From Oscillospiraceae bacterium (lineage in GTDB: Bacteria; Bacillota; Clostridia; Oscillospirales; Ruminococcaceae): a stretch of 15,688 nucleotides of DNA. The notes under the pieces were generated by a model. That model was not told the origin of the DNA, did not search any database, and was given only the letters and a program-made list of their open reading frames with translations. Positions 13,593 through 15,688 of this stretch are shown piece after piece; position 1 is the first letter of the stretch; every line of letters begins with the position of its first letter. The stretch is taken from the NCBI GenBank assembly GCA_900752625.1, contig CAADWC010000175.1:1-15688 (forward strand). The letters are read 5' to 3'. The position numbers and the translations under genes are program-made.

Positions 13593-14729
13593 TCACATTA
13601 ACGATTTTGCTGTATCAATTATCAGTTTAAAACTGTCTGATATATCCTCAATTCCCCAGCTGATTCTGACAGCACTCTGTATCGTGTCAATATTCAGCCC
13701 CATAGCCGTCAATACATGGCTAGGCCTATAGCTGTGCGAATTACACGCCGAACCATTAGAGTATCCGCAAAATTGCCTAGACGCAAGCATAAGTGCTTCG
13801 GAATTAACACCTTCAAAAGATATATTAATTGTGTTTGGCATAGAATATTTAAGACTGCCATTTATAGAATATGATGCCCCAGACGCTTCAAGTCCATTTA
13901 ATATCATATTCTTGTTGGCATTGTATTTGTCAAGATTAGTCTTATATTCCATGGACGCGATTTTGCAAGCCTCTCCCATTCCAGCGATAAGTGCCGTCGG
14001 AAGCGTTCCCGGACGCAGACCGTGTTCCTGACCACCACCAAATGTAATAGATTTTACTGGCGGTAGCTTGAATCTCTTCTTCCTCAATACCATAATTCCA
14101 ATCCCCTGTGGACCATACATTTTATGAGCACTTGCCGAAAGCATATCATACTTTACATCACGCAGTTCATCTACGAGTTTTCCACAACTTTGAGCGGCAT
14201 CAATATGGAAATATACTCCTTCTTCAGATAATGCCTCACCAATCTCTTTGACTGGCTGAATAACACCAGTTTCATTATTTGCATGCATTACACTAACCAA
14301 TAGGGTATCATCTTTTACCTTTTCAAGCAATTCCTCCGGATTTATCCTACCACTTTCATCTGGTGAAATAAAGGTTATCTCAAAACCTTGTTCAGCTAAT
14401 TTATTACAAGGTTCAAGAACCGCCTTATGCTCAATTGATGTTGTAATAATATGCTTTTTTCCAGTCTTCTCAGCATATTCTTTAAGACCTAATAAAACAA
14501 TATTATCACTCTCAGTAGCTCCGCTAGTAAAGAAAACCTCATCCTTTTTTATTCCTAAAAGTTCAGCAACATTACCTCTTGAATTTTCTACTATCTGTCT
14601 TGCGCTCTCTCCAAAATTGTGCGTTCTGCTATCTGCATTTCCATAATTATTCTTATAAACATCCATCATAACATCAAGCACCCGACTATCTATTGGTGTT
14701 GATGCATTATAATCAAGATAAACACTCAT
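13593..14729 (-). CDS. dndA: Cysteine desulfurase DndA of the DNA phosphorothioation system
   Basis: A PLP enzyme that takes sulfur from cysteine as an enzyme persulfide, feeding the DndC sulfur-transfer step that replaces a non-bridging phosphate oxygen in DNA. It has 378 residues, the usual length for the NifS/IscS class. Visible residues: N-terminal YLDYNASTPID, His101 (SIEHKAV), Asp177 and Gln180 (HIDAAQS), PLP lysine Lys203 (SASAHKMYGPQG), RPGT 239-242, and the active-site Cys329 in GSACNSHSYRPSHVL. By sequence alone it could be called a general cysteine desulfurase; the dnd assignment rests on its ATGA overlap with dndE. GGAGGAA lies inside the dndE end. In many bacteria dndA is absent and a housekeeping IscS serves, so a copy fused to the 3' end of the operon is informative. 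Confidence 0.88.
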   Translation of the reverse strand: MSVYLDYNASTPIDSRVLDVMMDVYKNNYGNADSRTHNFGESARQIVENSRGNVAELLGIKKDEVFFTSGATESDNIVLLGLKEYAEKTGKKHIITTSIEHKAVLEPCNKLAEQGFEITFISPDESGRINPEELLEKVKDDTLLVSVMHANNETGVIQPVKEIGEALSEEGVYFHIDAAQSCGKLVDELRDVKYDMLSASAHKMYGPQGIGIMVLRKKRFKLPPVKSITFGGGQEHGLRPGTLPTALIAGMGEACKIASMEYKTNLDKYNANKNMILNGLEASGASYSINGSLKYSMPNTINISFEGVNSEALMLASRQFCGYSNGSACNSHSYRPSHVLTAMGLNIDTIQSAVRISWGIEDISDSFKLIIDTAKSLM

Positions 14730-15115
14730 TTATGTTCCTCCGATACTGCAAGATTAAGCAAATTCTTTATATCTTTGATAAAATTCGTTCCGCTGAGATA
14801 TCCAATACCGCGTTCAAGATGAAGTTTGAAATATTTTGCAATTGTTTCATCGTCTGTACCTAGATTATTTGACAGACACCACTCTTTAATTAAAGCCTCG
14901 TATATCTCATAATACTCACCTGCAAATGTAAGCCAAGACATCTCAACATTGCTGTCGGATTCTATATGAATATCTGTAGGTACAGTTCCCTCTTTCAATG
15001 AATAACAGAATGCCCATCTGCACAGTACATTCCAGTTTTGTATTCCAGTTTTGCCCTTTAACCTTGAAAGCTTATCCTTGGCAGCATTTGATAAACGTAT
15101 CTGTTTTATTATCAT
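14726..15115 (-). CDS. dndE: DNA sulfur modification protein DndE
   Basis: A small (129-residue) DNA-binding subunit of the phosphorothioation complex; known DndE forms a tetramer that prefers nicked double-stranded DNA. The sequence starts MIIKQIRLSNAAKDKLSRLK, the family's typical opening, then TGIQNWNVLCRWAFCYSLKE, a WLTFAGEYYEIYEALIKEWC segment, and a C-terminal HLERGIGYL motif. Basic residues in the first 25 positions suit DNA contact. Start and stop are shared with dndD (ATGA at 15112-15115) and dndA (ATGA at 14726-14729), so the three are translated as one operon. GAGGAGG precedes the ATG by seven bases. Confidence 0.9.
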   Translation of the reverse strand: MIIKQIRLSNAAKDKLSRLKGKTGIQNWNVLCRWAFCYSLKEGTVPTDIHIESDSNVEMSWLTFAGEYYEIYEALIKEWCLSNNLGTDDETIAKYFKLHLERGIGYLSGTNFIKDIKNLLNLAVSEEHK

Positions 15116-15688
15116 TGTACCGCCTCCTCAAAATATCCAGTTACTATTTTTGAACTTCTTGTACTCTCATCATAAATAAGTCTAAATTCATTGCTAACAT
15201 ACTTCTTTATTGACGGATAATAGTTTTCATCTATTTCCGAATCCGTTGAGAGTATTATAGTCTGTTTACTTGCGAACGGAAAATACTTATTAATCAAAGC
15301 CATTCTATGATCTTTATCAAGTCTTGCCATAGGCGTATCAATAATAACAGGTAGTTTCTGTCCCGAGCATTCAACTAGAGCCCATAGCATTGAAATGACC
15401 ATAAGCTGCTTTTCGCCAGCCGATAGAGAGCTTTTATTGATTTCTTTTCCGTCAGAAGCAATATAATGATATTCCAAGGTAGTACTATCAATATCAATCC
15501 TATTGATAAGATTCTGCTTTCCAAGAATTTTCTTATAGCACTTTGTCATTGTATCAGCTAAAGTTTTTATTTTGTTTTTCAGTAACTGTAATTTGTATTT
15601 GGCAGCAGTTTTTTGTGCAAGTAGCGCATAGTTCCTCATACGTTCAACATCATCGTCGCGTTCCATAGCGGCCAAAGAACTTTCAACA
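15112..15688 (-). CDS. dndD: DNA sulfur modification protein DndD, C-terminal part (5' end outside window)
   Basis: DndD is the SMC/Rad50-like ATPase of the phosphorothioation complex. The frame is open to the right edge; about 190 residues are visible of a protein usually near 650-700. They show the end of a coiled coil (TAAKYKLQLLKNKIKTLADT), the ABC signature LSAGEKQLMVISML, a Walker B with D-loop PVIIDTPMARLDKDHR, and a switch-like TIILSTDSEID. The N-terminal Walker A half must lie to the right, presumably with dndC and dndB further upstream. The stop overlaps the dndE start by four bases. Confidence 0.92.
   Translation of the reverse strand, partial: VESSLAAMERDDDVERMRNYALLAQKTAAKYKLQLLKNKIKTLADTMTKCYKKILGKQNLINRIDIDSTTLEYHYIASDGKEINKSSLSAGEKQLMVISMLWALVECSGQKLPVIIDTPMARLDKDHRMALINKYFPFASKQTIILSTDSEIDENYYPSIKKYVSNEFRLIYDESTRSSKIVTGYFEEAVQ

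Noticed and set aside
1..15688. CRISPR array
   Set aside because: No series of regularly spaced identical repeats was seen; the only repeats are a single direct pair, IS ends and operator-type pairs.

Overview
The window looks like a chromosomal stretch from a gut Clostridia-type Firmicute, most likely a Ruminococcus-like Oscillospiraceae member. This rests on family content, GGAGG-type ribosome binding sites and moderate GC, not on a database match. About two thirds is resident sequence; from about 10.4 kb onward it is a patchwork of mobile or accessory DNA.

Left part (1-10.2 kb, all minus strand). Reading in the direction of transcription there is a LytTR response regulator, an AgrC-like GHKL sensor kinase, a terminator, then a consensus promoter preceded by two LytTR-type operator repeats. 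This promoter faces an agrD-agrB pair. Last comes a giant secreted protein (at least 2410 residues, running off the left edge): signal peptide, C-type lectin domain, VWA domain, PKD/Ig-like stalk, transglutaminase-like domain and a hydrophobic C-terminal segment. The kinase and regulator are intact. Both signal-making genes are broken as given: agrD by a one-base shift in an A6 run plus an in-frame TAA, and agrB by a one-base shift in another A6 run. Restoring those positions gives a normal-looking AgrD (Cys-Leu-Trp-Trp-Ile ring, then QPKLPEKVKKLRKF) and a 180-residue AgrB. The locus therefore looks like an agr system that can still listen but no longer makes its own peptide.

Middle (10.2-11.4 kb). 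This is a junction zone. It holds a 431-bp internally deleted IS3-family element with both terminal inverted repeats, several terminator hairpins, and two tRNA 3'-end fragments with the same T-arm core in opposite orientations. The second fragment still carries CCA and its downstream terminator but has lost the 5' half of the tRNA, as expected for the distal attachment site of a tRNA-integrated island.

Right part (11.4-15.7 kb). This is the putative island. On the plus strand are a small double-HTH protein, a RhuM-Fic fusion protein, and a truncated, frameshifted copy of the C-terminal half of the first gene, so the Fic gene is flanked by direct repeats. On the minus strand, entering from the right edge, is the end of a DNA phosphorothioation operon: dndD (partial), dndE and dndA, joined by ATGA overlaps. 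No intact rRNA or tRNA gene and no CRISPR array is present.
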